Below are positions 10,460 to 20,593 of a stretch of 55,830 nt of DNA, piece by piece. The DNA is from Porphyra umbilicalis. Lineage: Eukaryota > Rhodophyta > Bangiophyceae > Bangiales > Bangiaceae. The position numbers and the translations under genes were made by a program. The first letter of the stretch is position 1; each line of letters opens with the position of its first letter. The notes beneath the pieces were generated by a model that was not told the origin of the DNA, did no database searches, and saw only the letters and a program-made list of their open reading frames with translations. The DNA is taken from positions 1 to 55,830 of the forward strand of contig KV919174.1 of NCBI GenBank assembly GCA_002049455.2, in the 5' to 3' direction.

Positions 10460-11860
10460 TCACTCCAACATGCACCACCGGTTGCGGAGCAGCCCCGCCA
10501 GCGCCGCGACCGTCGACAACACCGTTGGCGACGGCGCGACGTGGTCGGCCAGCGCCGCGGGCACGCGCACGGCGGGCGCGACGCCCGCCACGGGCGTCGA
10601 CGGGGGCGGCGGCGGCACCGACGCCATGGGCGGCGGCGGGGGATCTTTTGCCCACTCTGGCATTGCGGGCCACCGGCCGCTGCCCGCGCTGCCCGTGGTG
10701 CTGCTGCCGCTGCTGCTCGCGCGGCTCGACGCGGACACGCGCGGCGCGGCGGCGGCGGCCCAGGCGCCCCAGCTGCTGGCCGCCGCCGCCGCCGCACGCA
10801 AGCGGCTGCGACGAGGCGGCGAGCCGCACGCTGCGACCGCCGTCTGCCGCGCCGCCGCCGTCGCCAGCAGCGTGTGGGCGCGCGACGCGGACGGGCGGGC
10901 GACGGGGTCGGACGCTTGGAGGGAGCGCGTCAACGCAGCGGCGGCGGGGAGGGTGGCGGCGAGGTGACACCGACGGGACGTAGCCCACCGCGGGGACGGC
11001 GCGGGCCACACGGGGGTGCCCGCCGGCGCGTCCGCCGCGTCGGCAGCCGCAACGGCAGTGACGTCGGCGGGCCCGCCGAGCAGCAGCGCCTGCAACACCT
11101 TCCCCGCCGCGAGGAGGTCGGCTTTGGTCGGCGACGGCTGCTCCCGCCCGTCTGCGTCGACCACGTGGTCGGTGGGCATGCCAATCTCCCCACGACCGCG
11201 GAAGCGCTTGCAGGCGCCAAAGTCGGCGAGCACCACCACCGTGTCGGGCGGCAGACGAACGGCGCCGCGGACGTCGCGCTCTGGCGCCGCGCTGAGCAGC
11301 ACGTTGGACGGCGACACGTCATTGTGCACGAGGCCGACGGCGTGGAGGTACTGCAACGCCGTCATGAGCTGCAACGCAATGGACAAAAACGCGTCGGCGT
11401 GCAGCGTGTAGTCGCCACTGTCCAAAACGCCGAGCAAGTCGGCCACCGTGCCACCATGCGCGCGGCGGGTAAGGAGCACGTGCAAGCCGCGTGCCGGCAG
11501 GTGCGCATAGTGACGATAGGCAACAATATTGTCGTGGCGCAACGACCGAAGCTGTAGCAGCTCATTGTTGAGCGCAAGGCGCGCGGCGGTGGCGTTGGCG
11601 CTCGAGTCGGCAGCCGCGTCGGGGATAACCTTGGCGGCGACGGCGGTCCCCCAAAAGGACGCGGGGTAGACGACCGCCGTGCGGCCGATGCCCAGGGGGG
11701 TCGTGCCGTCGCCCACGGGCAACTCCATGCACCGTAGGTGGGGGCAGTGGGGGAGGGTGCCGCCTTGGCTCACAGAGAGCCCGTAAAAGACGGGGCCCGG
11801 GAGAGGATTGTCGGCGTCGGAATAGGAAGCGGGGGGGGACGGCGGCTCGATGCCGTCCAT
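10460..11860 (-). CDS. Divergent protein kinase (kinase A of a paralogous pair)
   Basis: Predicted Ser/Thr-type protein kinase of 466 residues; substrate unknown. Numbering from Met at 11860: a glycine-loop-like LGIGRTAVVY (57-65), VAAK with Lys77, alpha-C Glu100 (NNELLQLRSLRHDNIV), a catalytic loop LVHNDVSPSN in which HRD is HND but Asp181 and Asn186 are kept, and ADFG (Asp213). The APE motif is not obvious and the activation segment is short. The tail from about 310 is Ala/Pro-rich and ends LAGLLRNRWCMLE, matching LAGAIRNRVMWL in the paralogue at 15049-16467. The frame is open 38 codons further upstream, but similarity to the paralogue begins at MDG, so 11860 is chosen. Likely active, subfamily unassigned. 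No introns. Confidence 0.8.
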   Translation of the reverse strand: MDGIEPPSPPASYSDADNPLPGPVFYGLSVSQGGTLPHCPHLRCMELPVGDGTTPLGIGRTAVVYPASFWGTAVAAKVIPDAAADSSANATAARLALNNELLQLRSLRHDNIVAYRHYAHLPARGLHVLLTRRAHGGTVADLLGVLDSGDYTLHADAFLSIALQLMTALQYLHAVGLVHNDVSPSNVLLSAAPERDVRGAVRLPPDTVVVLADFGACKRFRGRGEIGMPTDHVVDADGREQPSPTKADLLAAGKVLQALLLGGPADVTAVAAADAADAPAGTPVWPAPSPRWATSRRCHLAATLPAAAALTRSLQASDPVARPSASRAHTLLATAAARQTAVAACGSPPRRSRLRAAAAAASSWGAWAAAAAPRVSASSRASSSGSSTTGSAGSGRWPAMPEWAKDPPPPPMASVPPPPPSTPVAGVAPAVRVPAALADHVAPSPTVLSTVAALAGLLRNRWCMLE

Positions 11861-12078
11861 GGCGGTTGAAGACAAGGGGCGGCGGTAGAGCAGCGCGCAG
11901 CGGAGCTCAGAGTCGTACCAGCTACAGAACGCCAGTCGTAAGGCCATCGCGGTGTGAAACAGTGGTTGAGGCACCGCTGATGCTGTGCAATCGATATGTG
12001 CGAAGTGCTACGGGTGGTGCAAAGTGTGGGCGGCACCGAACGTGGGCCTCTTATGTAGCGGTTGGCGAGCAACATCGA

Positions 12079-12117
12079 TGACAGGTGCACAAGCACTGAC
12101 AGGTGCACAAGCACCTG
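12079..12117. repeat. 18-bp direct repeat, two copies plus a partial third
   Basis: gacaggtgcacaagcact is repeated head to tail about 220 bases upstream of the kinase A start, with a partial third copy (gcacaagcacctgg). Confidence 0.8.
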
Positions 12118-12194
12118 GATTCGGCAGTCGTTGCCAGTGTTTGTCGGGAGAATCCTAATTTTGACTAGAGCAGGAACAACGCATCATTGGCGCG

Positions 12195-12240
12195 TGATCT
12201 GATTGGTAATGGCCGAAAATGCGCCCAGCTCATTGGCCGA
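12195..12240. promoter_or_regulatory. Cluster of CCAAT (ATTGG) boxes upstream of kinase A
   Basis: Three ATTGG pentamers occur within about 40 bases (catcattggcg, ctgattggtaatgg, ctcattggcc). In eukaryotes such boxes bind NF-Y. They lie about 340 bases upstream of the kinase A start. The function is inferred. Confidence 0.4.
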
Positions 12241-15048
12241 TACTGCTCTTCTTGTCCTTGTTGTTCCTCGTCATAGTCGGCCAACAATCAAAAAGTAGCA
12301 ACACACCTACGCATCGCGGCCGGAACAAGTAGACCACCCCCTCTCAAAACGGGTCGCAGGGACCGCCACAACCGTGTGGTGTGCAGGATGCTTCCTCTCA
12401 CGCTGTGTTGATGCAGGACAAGGGCAAGTCGTTGCCCTGCACCAATGCAATCTCCCACTCCCTTCTCACGGTTGGTAGAAACAAGGGCATTGTCGAGCGC
12501 ACAGATGAGCGCTAAACAGTGGCGCATGCTGGCAACCAACTTGGAGTTGGGGGTCTTGGCGAGCCCGATGGCGTGACCCGGCGCGAGACCGGCGGAACCC
12601 GCCTGGTGCCCGTCACGCAGGACGCTCGGACTAGAGAATTACGGTATTGAGCAGGTGCTGCTGCCAGTCATCCCCCTCCCGCCTGGCGCAGGGTGACGGT
12701 GTGACCCACATACCGGTGCCGTCTATGGAGGCCTGCACTGGCCGATCCTTCCACTCGCGTACCGCCGCACAATGGACCGTCCCGCCATAAGCGCAGCTTT
12801 TCACGCCGCCTCCCGGAGTCGTCGTTCGACCAATGGTGGCCACGGTGAATATACTCTATGCCATAGCCCCTGGGACGACATGACAAGGTATGAGCACGGT
12901 CACGCGATTCCCTCGTGCGACCACTGCAAAAACGATGGGCGGACCACGGCGCCCGGGCTGCCGCACCGAACTCTGGGCGCTTCCGCACCCCGCGCGGCCG
13001 TCTCGTGCCTCACTATCGCCTCCACCACGCGCCAACGGTGTTGCCTTCCCAGCGGACCGGCGTGCCAGCGCCTCCGCCCGTGGGCGCACCGGCGGCGGAG
13101 GGTGGGGCACCCTCGCCCCCCCGCACCACGGCGCACGCGGCCGCTGCCGTGCGTGCGGTCCCGTCGCCGTCGCCGGCGCCGTTGCGCAGCTGCCGTGTCG
13201 GCGGATGCCGGCGCCGCGAGTGCCGCCATTGAGCGGCAGCGAGCGCCGCTGCCGGCTACGAAGTGGGAGGCGGGGGATAGAGGAGGGGAGGGGAGCCTGT
13301 CGCGCCGGGGAGAGGAGAGCGTGTCGCGCAACGTGGGGGGGGGGAGTGGCCACCACTCGACAGCGTGGTGCGGGGGGGTGGCCGGAGTGGCGGTGGGGGT
13401 GGCGGTGGAGTGAGACGTGGGTGTGGGAGAGGAAGGCGGCACCTGAAAAGCAGAAAGAGGAAGCTTGGCGCTAGAGAGCAAACTGGGTGAGGAGAAGATG
13501 AGGAGGGCGTGTGCGGCAGCTGCCTGGCGAGCGGGCGGCGTGGGTGGCAACTGCGCAGCGGGCCGATGGCCATTGCCAAAAGCTCGTCTGCTTTTGCGTA
13601 TTTTGGGACGAACAGGAAAATTGCCAACCGCACTGGGGATCCGGAGACGCTGATTTTTTTCAGAAAAGGCGCCAAACGCGCCTGTTCGCCGGGATTGATG
13701 CGCCTCCGCTCGAAAAAAGAGAGACACAGCATGAGACGTATGCACTGCTTCTGGAGCAGGTCGGTGACCGCGGCGCGGTCCCCCAGCGGCCACACGCGGC
13801 GGCGGCCGCCGAATCGGCGGCCGCCGGCGGAGGTGGCCCGCGTCGGCGCCGCCGGCCGGTCGGCTCCTATTGGCGATGCTGCCGCAGACGAGGCGCGCCA
13901 GCCGCGTCTTCCCGTGCGGGGCCGCGGTCAGGGGCGGCCACGTGGCCGCGTGCCCGCCCCGCCCGCCGTGCGGGTGCGCGTCTGCCCTCGCCGCGCCTTT
14001 GCATGCGGCGGGCCGGCGGGCGCGCCGCCTGTGCCCCGCGCGCCCCCCGCCGCCACCACGTGTGCCGCGGTGGCCGGCGGGCGCCGCGCATCCCCGACCG
14101 CCCTCGTCATGGCACTGCGGCGCCTGGCGCGGCGGCGCTGCCGCCCCCGCGCGGCTCGCGACACGCCGCCGTCCGCAAGGGGCGGGCGGAGCCCACGTCG
14201 GCGGCAGCGACTGGTCGGCGCTGGCCCTCGCCATGCGCCCTGACTCTACTCCCCGGTGTTTTCCACAGTTTTTTTTGTTTTTATGCGCACGTGCGCTGCG
14301 ACGGCGCGGTGGCCGCTCACCAGGACGGTGGTAGCCGCACCACGGTGGCGGAGACTACACCAACGGGGCGGCGGCTGGCGAGGCCGACAGGCGTGGGTGG
14401 GTGGCGGCGGCCGCGGCCGGCCGCCGCCGCCGCACCTTGGCCCCGCGGCGCGGCCGCCGTCCGCACGAGCCGGGAATGGGGGCGGGCCGTGCGCGCGTGG
14501 CGGCGGGGTGGAGACACCACCGTGCCGGTGCACGGGCGGCACGTCGGCTAGACGTCGGTTGTAGGTGTTTGTAGAGAACGCGTCGCCACGGAATGGCAAC
14601 TGCAAGCAGTGCCGGCACGCTCCGCTGTGCCGACGCACGGTCGGACGGTTGTTGGGATGGGCGACCAGAGGAAGTACTGTAGATGAGTCAATGTGAGCAA
14701 AATTCCCGCATCGGGTGACATACGCAGCCACCCGTTCACACCACCACGCGCAGCGATAGAAAAAAACAGGCGAGTCGACCACAACCCCACGCAGCCAAAA
14801 TCTCTCCGACCAGACGCAGAAAAAAACAATTCCGGTTCCTGCAGGGGCAGGGTCGCAGCTGCGACGCTCACTCCCCGATGCAGCAGCGGTCGGTCAATTA
14901 ATCAAGTCGCATGGCGGGGGAGGGGGGTGAAGGTGGATGGGCGGGTGTTTCTTGCGTGCACGCACGTTGTTGCGTGTGGATGGACGCAATAAACACCAGC
15001 CCATTCACCTTCTTCCCCCCCCCCCGCCCGCCCTTGTCACCCTACCTA

Positions 15049-16467
15049 TCACAACCACATGACGCGGTTGCGGATCGCACCCGCAAGCGCCTCGACGGTC
15101 GTCAGCATTATTGGCTGCTGCGCCTCTCGCGTCGCCGCTGCAGCGGCACCGCGACCCGCTGTCGCAGCCACACCCGACGACGGCCGCCCCGCCACCGCCG
15201 CCGCACGCACCGCGTGCAACGTCACCCACGCCGCCGTCGTCGTGAGCGGCGCGAGCTCCACCCACGGCGGCACTGCTGGCCACGAGTAGGTGGCGCTGCT
15301 CCCACGGCTGCTGCTGCCGCCGCCGACGGACGGAGTGGGCGAGCGGCGGGCGGGCACCAACGCTCTTAACCCGTCTGCCATAAACTCGGCGGCGCGCTGG
15401 TGGCGGTGGCGGAGGGAGGGCGGCGATGGCTCGACAGCGGCGGCGGCGGTGGTAGCCCGCGCCCTCGCCAGCGCCAAAGTGGTGTGAGTCACCAACGCGG
15501 ACGGGCGGGCGACGGTGGGGTCGGTCGCCATGAGAGAGTTGGCGAGGGCGACGACGTCGGGGATAGTGGACGCCAGGCGCGTGCGGCGGGCTGCCCGCGA
15601 CGCGGCGCGCCAAGCGGGGAAGCGACGACGAGCCGTGGCGCCGTCGGCGGGGGACCCGCGATCGGCGTCGTCGTATCTGCCGAACAGCAGGCCGTGCAGC
15701 ACCTCTCCCATGCCGTGAAGGTCCCGGTCGGTGGGCGACGGAGTGGCCCGCCCGGCGGCATCGATGGTGCCATTGGCGGGCATCGCCATCTCGGCTCTGG
15801 TGCCATACTGGGCGCACGCGCCAAAGTCGATGACCTTGAGCTCCGTGTCGGGAGGTAGGGTGAAGGAGTCCCGCCCGTCAGGCACCGGCGCCGCGCTCAG
15901 CACCATGTTGGCAGGCGTAATGTTGTTGTGCACAAAGCCGAATTCGTGAAGGTACATGAGCGCTGCCGCCAGCTGCAGCGCAATGTCCACTAACGCTTCG
16001 GCGCAGAGGGCGGCGTCAGCGTCGTCGAGGCGTCGGATCAAGTCGGCCACGGTGCGGCCGACATAGCGGCGGGTGAGTAGCACGAAAATCCCTTTTTCAG
16101 GCAGGTGCGCGTCGTGGACGTACTCGACAATGTTGGTGTGGCGGAAGGCGCGCAGATGCGCCACCTCGTTTTGGTGCGCCGCCCGCGCCTCATCCGCCTC
16201 AGGACTCCCATCGGTGACGGCATCAAAGATGATTTTAGCGGCGACGGCGGTGCCAAAAGAGGTCGCCGGGTGGACAGTCGCCTTGCGGCCGACACCGAGC
16301 GGGATGACGGTGGCGCCATTGGGCAACTCCATGCAGTGGGTGTGGAGGCAGTCGGGGAGGGTCACGGCCTGGCACAAGGGCCGCCCATCCAGGCCGAGGC
16401 CTGAACCGGGCGTGCGGTCGGCGCTAGCATAAGAAGCCGTGGTGGACGACGGCGAGTGGCCGTCCAT
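15049..16467 (-). CDS. Divergent kinase-fold protein lacking the catalytic Asp (probable pseudokinase, kinase B)
   Basis: Paralogue of the kinase at 10460-11860, 472 residues from Met at 16467 (MDG start shared). Conserved kinase landmarks: LGVGRKATVH (57-66), VAAKII with Lys78, Glu101 (HQNEVAHLRAFRHTNIVEY), the catalytic-loop region FVHNNITPAN (178-187), and IDFGACAQY with Asp214. The HRD Asp is replaced by Asn182 (H-N-N), while Lys78, Asn187 and the DFG Asp are present. It can therefore probably bind nucleotide but lacks the usual catalytic base, which suggests a pseudokinase that may regulate a partner, perhaps kinase A. The C-terminal tail is Ala/Thr-rich and ends LAGAIRNRVMWL. The frame is open to 16689, but similarity starts at MDG. 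The upstream leader holds two perfect hairpins. Confidence 0.78.
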   Translation of the reverse strand: MDGHSPSSTTASYASADRTPGSGLGLDGRPLCQAVTLPDCLHTHCMELPNGATVIPLGVGRKATVHPATSFGTAVAAKIIFDAVTDGSPEADEARAAHQNEVAHLRAFRHTNIVEYVHDAHLPEKGIFVLLTRRYVGRTVADLIRRLDDADAALCAEALVDIALQLAAALMYLHEFGFVHNNITPANMVLSAAPVPDGRDSFTLPPDTELKVIDFGACAQYGTRAEMAMPANGTIDAAGRATPSPTDRDLHGMGEVLHGLLFGRYDDADRGSPADGATARRRFPAWRAASRAARRTRLASTIPDVVALANSLMATDPTVARPSALVTHTTLALARARATTAAAAVEPSPPSLRHRHQRAAEFMADGLRALVPARRSPTPSVGGGSSSRGSSATYSWPAVPPWVELAPLTTTAAWVTLHAVRAAAVAGRPSSGVAATAGRGAAAAATREAQQPIMLTTVEALAGAIRNRVMWL

Positions 16468-16626
16468 CGCGGCAGACACAGCGGGGACGGCAGAACAGCC
16501 GCGGTTAGTATCGAAGACAGCAAGTCGCTCCAACACCCACGCTGCGCAGGGAGCGACAGGGGCCGACCAAGCAGAGCGACGACACAGCACGCGACCGGGG
16601 TGCGGCGCGGGAGCGCACACGATTGT

Positions 16627-16654
16627 GTCAGTGGCGGGGGGCCCCGCCACTGAC
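16627..16654. repeat. Perfect 13-bp inverted repeat in the kinase B leader
   Basis: gtcagtggcgggg and ccccgccactgac are separated by two bases, about 160 bases upstream of the kinase B start codon. It could fold as an RNA hairpin in the 5' leader or be a dyad binding site. The role is not known. Confidence 0.7.
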
Positions 16655-16685
16655 GGGAGCAGCCGTCGACGGGGAAGAAGCAGCA

Positions 16686-16708
16686 GCAAAGCACCGCCAG
16701 TGCTTTGC
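16686..16708. repeat. Perfect 9-bp inverted repeat in the kinase B leader
   Basis: gcaaagcac and gtgctttgc are separated by a 5-base loop, 31 bases from the larger dyad at 16627-16654. It lies about 220 bases upstream of the kinase B start. Confidence 0.65.
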
Positions 16709-17350
16709 GCAAGCCGTCTGTGGTTGTGGGCGACGCGAAGCAGCAGCGACCGCGTCCAAAGCGGCGCCCTCTTGTAGGAAACTGGGAGCAGGGCGTGTCA
16801 AGGCGCCCATCAGGCGGCGGCCGTGCTAACGTTTTAGTCGGTGTTGCGTAGAGCTGACGCACCCCTCGCGTGGAGGGCCATGGGGGGGGGGCTCCCTCAC
16901 ACGCAGCCCAGACAGCTTCGTCACCACGTTTGGACAAGAGACTAGCGCGTGCCTACGACACCGCGGTCCCCCCGACGCCACCGCCGTTGCCGTCGAACGA
17001 GGGCTGTGCCCGAACACCCCCTGCCTCGACGCCAAACAACGGTGGGCGGCGGTGATTGGCGGCGCCGAGTGCTCGCGCGCGCAGTCCGATCATTGTTGGC
17101 CAGCGAGATAGAGATGGGCAGAGCTTGTTTCGCTGTGTGGCGTGACGCTCGCGGATCCGACCATCACGCCGCAGAGATTGGACGGGCGAGTGCAGGAGGT
17201 GGGGCAGCTGCTGCAGGCCGGATGCAGACCACGGGCGGAGCACAGCACCAAAGTGACGCCACCTCAGCAGCGTGGCCTGCTTGACCAATCCTGGCCACCC
17301 GTCCGTTTACACAGTCTGGCGGCGGCGGTACAGTACGGTATCCGTATAGT
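16709..17350. promoter_or_regulatory. Upstream region of kinase B with scattered CCAAT boxes
   Basis: No gene seen. ATTGG/CCAAT pentamers occur near 17054, 17177 and 17284, as upstream of kinase A. The promoter assignment is inferred from position only. Confidence 0.3.
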
Positions 17351-18674
17351 ACTGCCCTACGGGAACAGATGCAGGATAAAACCGGGATCAACGGCACGGA
17401 CACAGACCCGCTGGGCCGCGAACGGAACCGGGATAAAACCCGGATCCATTGCACTTTGATTGGCTCACAATCGCCCTCGCGGACAGCCGACAGCAGCATG
17501 GTGCCTCGCCATTATCCTCATCATTACAGTCGTTCTGTGACCATATTCAGTACCGTGGTTTTATTTATTGGAACCATACGCAAAGGCCACGAGGGCGGAA
17601 GACGTGACCACGGCCACCGCCACGGTCACCCACCGCCACTACCACCCCCATACGCACCGTCATAAAGGCGAAGACAGAGCCAAGCCCGTCACCCAGCACC
17701 ACTGGGACGCCAACCAACAAGCACTTGGCCCGGACACACTGACTATGAGCCATCACATCCCCCCCTCCCCCCCTCACAGAAAAGCGTCATCCTCATCTCT
17801 CTCCCCCCCAACCCCCGTACTGAGAGGACAAGCCCAGTCGAGCACAAGAAATAGAGAAAGAAAAGAAAGAAGGAAATAGCAACGTGGAACAACAGAGCAA
17901 AAGGAAAACGGTCAGAAGACGTCCCGTTGGAGGCAAGAAATCATGGCCCGACCCTGCGCCACATATGACGGCCTCCGTGACACCCTCGAGTCCACTGAAA
18001 GCTACCCGAGCAACACAAGGTGCTTCAAGCAACCGCCCCCCCATCCTCGTACAAAGGGACGCCACCTCCTCCCTCACATCCTGCACCCCCGAAGGAAGTC
18101 AACAGTCAGACACAGGTGGGCAAATTAACATAGAAAAGAGGAAGCAGCCAAGCGCATAAGGTGAATAAAGGGAACGGACGGGGGTGAGGTGCGGGTGGAG
18201 ACGGGACCTGCACGAGGAGGGCACGGCACTCGAGGCGCGGCCACCGACCGCCGCAAGGATCCGCGCCTCACCCCCCCCCCCCGAAAAGCGACACACAGAT
18301 ATACCTGACATGTCACACACGGTGGGCAGGCAATTCAAACAGCCCCACGCACGACACACAACCACGACGAAGGCAACCGCAGTACGGAGCAAATCAGTTC
18401 GTCGTGGACGGGACGCCGCGGCCAAGACGTGCAGTCGCCAACTTAGGCTCCCCTTGGATCCAAAAGTCAAACAACGTGAGCCGACCGACCAATCAGATGT
18501 CGAAAAAAAATCCACGCTGTCATTCTGTGCTGGAAGGCGCCCAGAAGCACCTGTGGCGAGCATCGCTTTTTTGTAAGCACACAGCACCCGCAATGACTGC
18601 TCCTTTCTTGCGGCAGGAGTCCCCAGATCCTGGGATATCCGGGTTTTATCCTGCATCTGTTCCCATAGGGCTGT
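17351..18674. mobile_element. Possible non-autonomous element bounded by a 38-bp inverted repeat
   Basis: Bases 17351-17388 and 18637-18674 are reverse complements over 38 bp with three mismatches (core gggaacagatgcaggataaa). A second, shorter ggataaaacccgg copy lies at about 17432. The 1.3-kb interior is moderately GC-rich, contains a purine-rich stretch (17840-17950), and has no open frame resembling a transposase. It could be a non-autonomous terminal-inverted-repeat element or two opposed copies of a dispersed repeat. No clear target-site duplication was seen. Confidence 0.45.
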
Positions 18675-18791
18675 CGCGTGGGGCGGCGTTTGGAAAGAGC
18701 TACTGTACTGTCTCGGCACACACGGGGGCGCAGCATCAGGGGTCAGCCCCCAATGGTCCAATACCAGGACGGCAAGAAGGGCGGCTCCGTA

Positions 18792-18968
18792 CAGCCGTTC
18801 TCCCAAAAGTCCCGCACTCAAACTGTTGCAAAAGAGTTCCCAATCGGCCTCTGCGAGGTCGTAGAGGCCGATGTGGAACTCTTTTGCAACTGTTGGTACG
18901 ACCCCGCAGAGGCCGATTTGGAACTCTTTTGCAACAGTTGGAGTGCGGGATTTTTGAGAGAATTGCTG
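18792..18968. repeat. Long fold-back repeat (63-bp arms, third internal copy)
   Basis: Bases 18792-18854 pair with 18906-18968 with about six mismatches over 63 bp; the inner 44 bp (18811-18854 with 18906-18949) have only two. The 51-base centre holds a third partial copy (18862-18890, tagaggccgatgtggaactc onward) in the same direction as the right arm. The structure can therefore fold in two alternative ways. No protein frame is conserved across it. Confidence 0.88.
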
Positions 18969-20044
18969 CAGTTGGCTTGTCCACGTCGAACAGGCGCACC
19001 GTTCACCCGCCAGAGGGCCCGCGCGGGTCCGACGTTGACCCGAAAAGTGAGCCCTGGCCCCTTGGACGCAACGCCGCGCGATGGATGTGCAGTCAGAAGA
19101 GTCGAGGTGGGTGACCGGGAAGCGCCCCGCGGGCCAGACAGCGAGGCGCCGTGCTCTCAGCTATTTACAAAAGGCAGCGGTCTGTTGCCGGCACGTCCAC
19201 TGCCGCGTGATGAGCGAGATCTTCTGCAACTCCACCTGCCCATCGACCTGAGCGTGGACTTCGGCAGCAAATGCCTGCACGCTCTCGCCCCGGCGTCGGT
19301 GCTGCGCCGACTTCAGGGTCATTCTACAGTATTCCAGGCACGTGCGTGCAATACCCTGGCCTTGAGGGCGGCGGCGCGCGCGGCGACGCATCGACACCGG
19401 GCGCGCCGGCCGGCTCCATGGCCGCGAGCGCGCACGGGGGCACGTACAGCCACGTTGCCGTGGCGGGGGGGGCGTCGGGCGGGGAAAGGGGTGCCGCCAC
19501 CGCCACCGCAGCGGCGGCCGCCCGCCGGCGTGGCGCAACGCCCACGGGCGGGGCCGTCACCCCGCCGCGCAGCGCACCTGCGCGCGGCGGGCGGGGCGGC
19601 CGACACGGCGCACGGGCGGGTGGGTGGGACCGACCACCGCGCGACGCGGCGCCTCTAACCTCGCCGCTAGATGGCGTCAGCAACCGCCGACGCGCCGCCG
19701 CAACAGAAGCCGGCGCGCAGGCACGATCAGCCGCGAGTCATCGTGGGCGCTTCGAACCCCGGCAGTCGCTGCGCGCGGTCGCCGCGCGCAACTCGGCGCG
19801 GTGGGGGGGGCAGGGGGGCAGGCGCCGTCCGGGCCCTATGACCCATGTGCCGGGACAGTCCTTCTCAGCCACGTAACTCCATTCGCTTTCAGCATCATCG
19901 CGACCCTTGCAACACTGACACGCCCTCAGATCCCTGAGGACACGAATGCAGACTGCCACCTCTGAAACGGAGAGCAAGTCCCTTGATCTAAGTAAATGTG
20001 TGCATCACTACACTTTGAGAGCACCCTGTCCTAAAGGCCAGGGA
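18969..20044. other. Gene-poor DNA
   Basis: A GC-rich stretch (19000-19850) and then a transition to average composition. Open frames overlap on both strands and show no recognisable domain. A Cys-containing minus-strand stretch at 19840-19975 (CQCCKG, KDCPGTW) is too short to call. Confidence 0.35.
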
Positions 20045-20444
20045 TTTGCTGATCCCCGAATTTTGTCCTGGTGGACAGAGACTGACTTGCGGGCCGACTC
20101 TCTCCACCAATCAGATGCGCCCCTGTGACTGACTTGGTGCTCCTGATTGCTTACATGTGCCCATACAGCCTGGACATCAACATCAGCTCCTCTTCTTTTC
20201 TGCACTTCTGGCGAGGAGACAGTAGAAAATCTCAAGATCTCGCGTGGGCAGCTTGCTCCGTGCCAAGAAATGCGAATCAAGCGGCAACAAACAGTGAGTT
20301 CTGACGGATGTTAGGTCCCGGCTCCGAACGCGGGCTTTCTATTGGCTTCGATGCCTTCTTACTGTCGTTTTCAACCAATAGAGTGCTCTTATTCAGAGTC
20401 AGTCCCTGTCTCTGTCCCCCAGGACACAATTCGGGGATCAGCAA
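20045..20444. repeat. Inverted repeat pair flanking about 300 bp
   Basis: The sequence at 20045-20090 (ttgctgatccccgaattttg, then tcctggtggacagagactga) is the imperfect reverse complement of 20398-20444 (aggacacaattcggggatca core, preceded by cagtccctgtctctgtcc). The right copy directly abuts the perfect-looking hairpin at 20446-20593, so the repeats are nested or adjacent. Probably remnants of a small inverted-repeat transposon. Confidence 0.6.
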
Positions 20445-20445
20445 T

Positions 20446-20593
20446 ACACCAGCCCGAACGCCCCGAACGTCCGAACGCTGAACGGCCATATTGAAATTCC
20501 ATTGGCCAAGCATCCCAGCCGAGGCCACGTCGCCCAATGGGATTTCGATATGGCCGTTCAGCGTTCGGACGTTCGGGGCGTTCGGGCTGGTGT
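20446..20593. repeat. 60-bp near-perfect hairpin repeat
   Basis: Arms 20446-20505 and 20534-20593 are reverse complements with two mismatches in 60 bp, separated by 28 bases. Arm sequence includes cgaacgccccgaacgtccga and a CCAAT box (ccattgg / ccaatgg) at the inner end. Such low divergence between arms implies recent origin or maintenance. Transcription would yield a long double-stranded RNA hairpin. Confidence 0.92.

Larger units (their letters stand above)
11861..15048. other. Intergenic between the two kinase genes
   Basis: About 3.2 kb without a recognised gene. Near the kinase A start side, 12195-12235 has three ATTGG (inverted CCAAT) boxes. Bases 13240-13500 are purine-rich (GA-rich), and 13560-13760 is less GC-rich. 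AATAAA occurs at about 14988 on the plus strand. Several long open frames in 12.9-14.5 kb are Arg/Pro/Ala-rich, overlap on both strands and lack any domain, so they are not called as genes. Confidence 0.45.

Noticed and set aside
10541..11557. Long plus-strand open frames opposite the kinase A gene
   Set aside because: They are antisense shadows of a gene with clear kinase motifs; composition is Arg/Gly/Ala-rich with no domain.
12900..14234. Long minus-strand frame between the two kinases
   Set aside because: Overlapping open frames exist on both strands, as expected in very GC-rich DNA. No domain, and the region is compositionally heterogeneous.
19738..19977. Short Cys-containing minus-strand frame (CQCCKG, KDCPGTW)
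   Set aside because: Interesting composition but only about 45 convincing codons, no start context and no neighbouring exon found.
20008..20280. Minus-strand frame with varied composition near the inverted repeats
   Set aside because: Overlaps repeat arms and is not supported by codon bias like that of the real genes.
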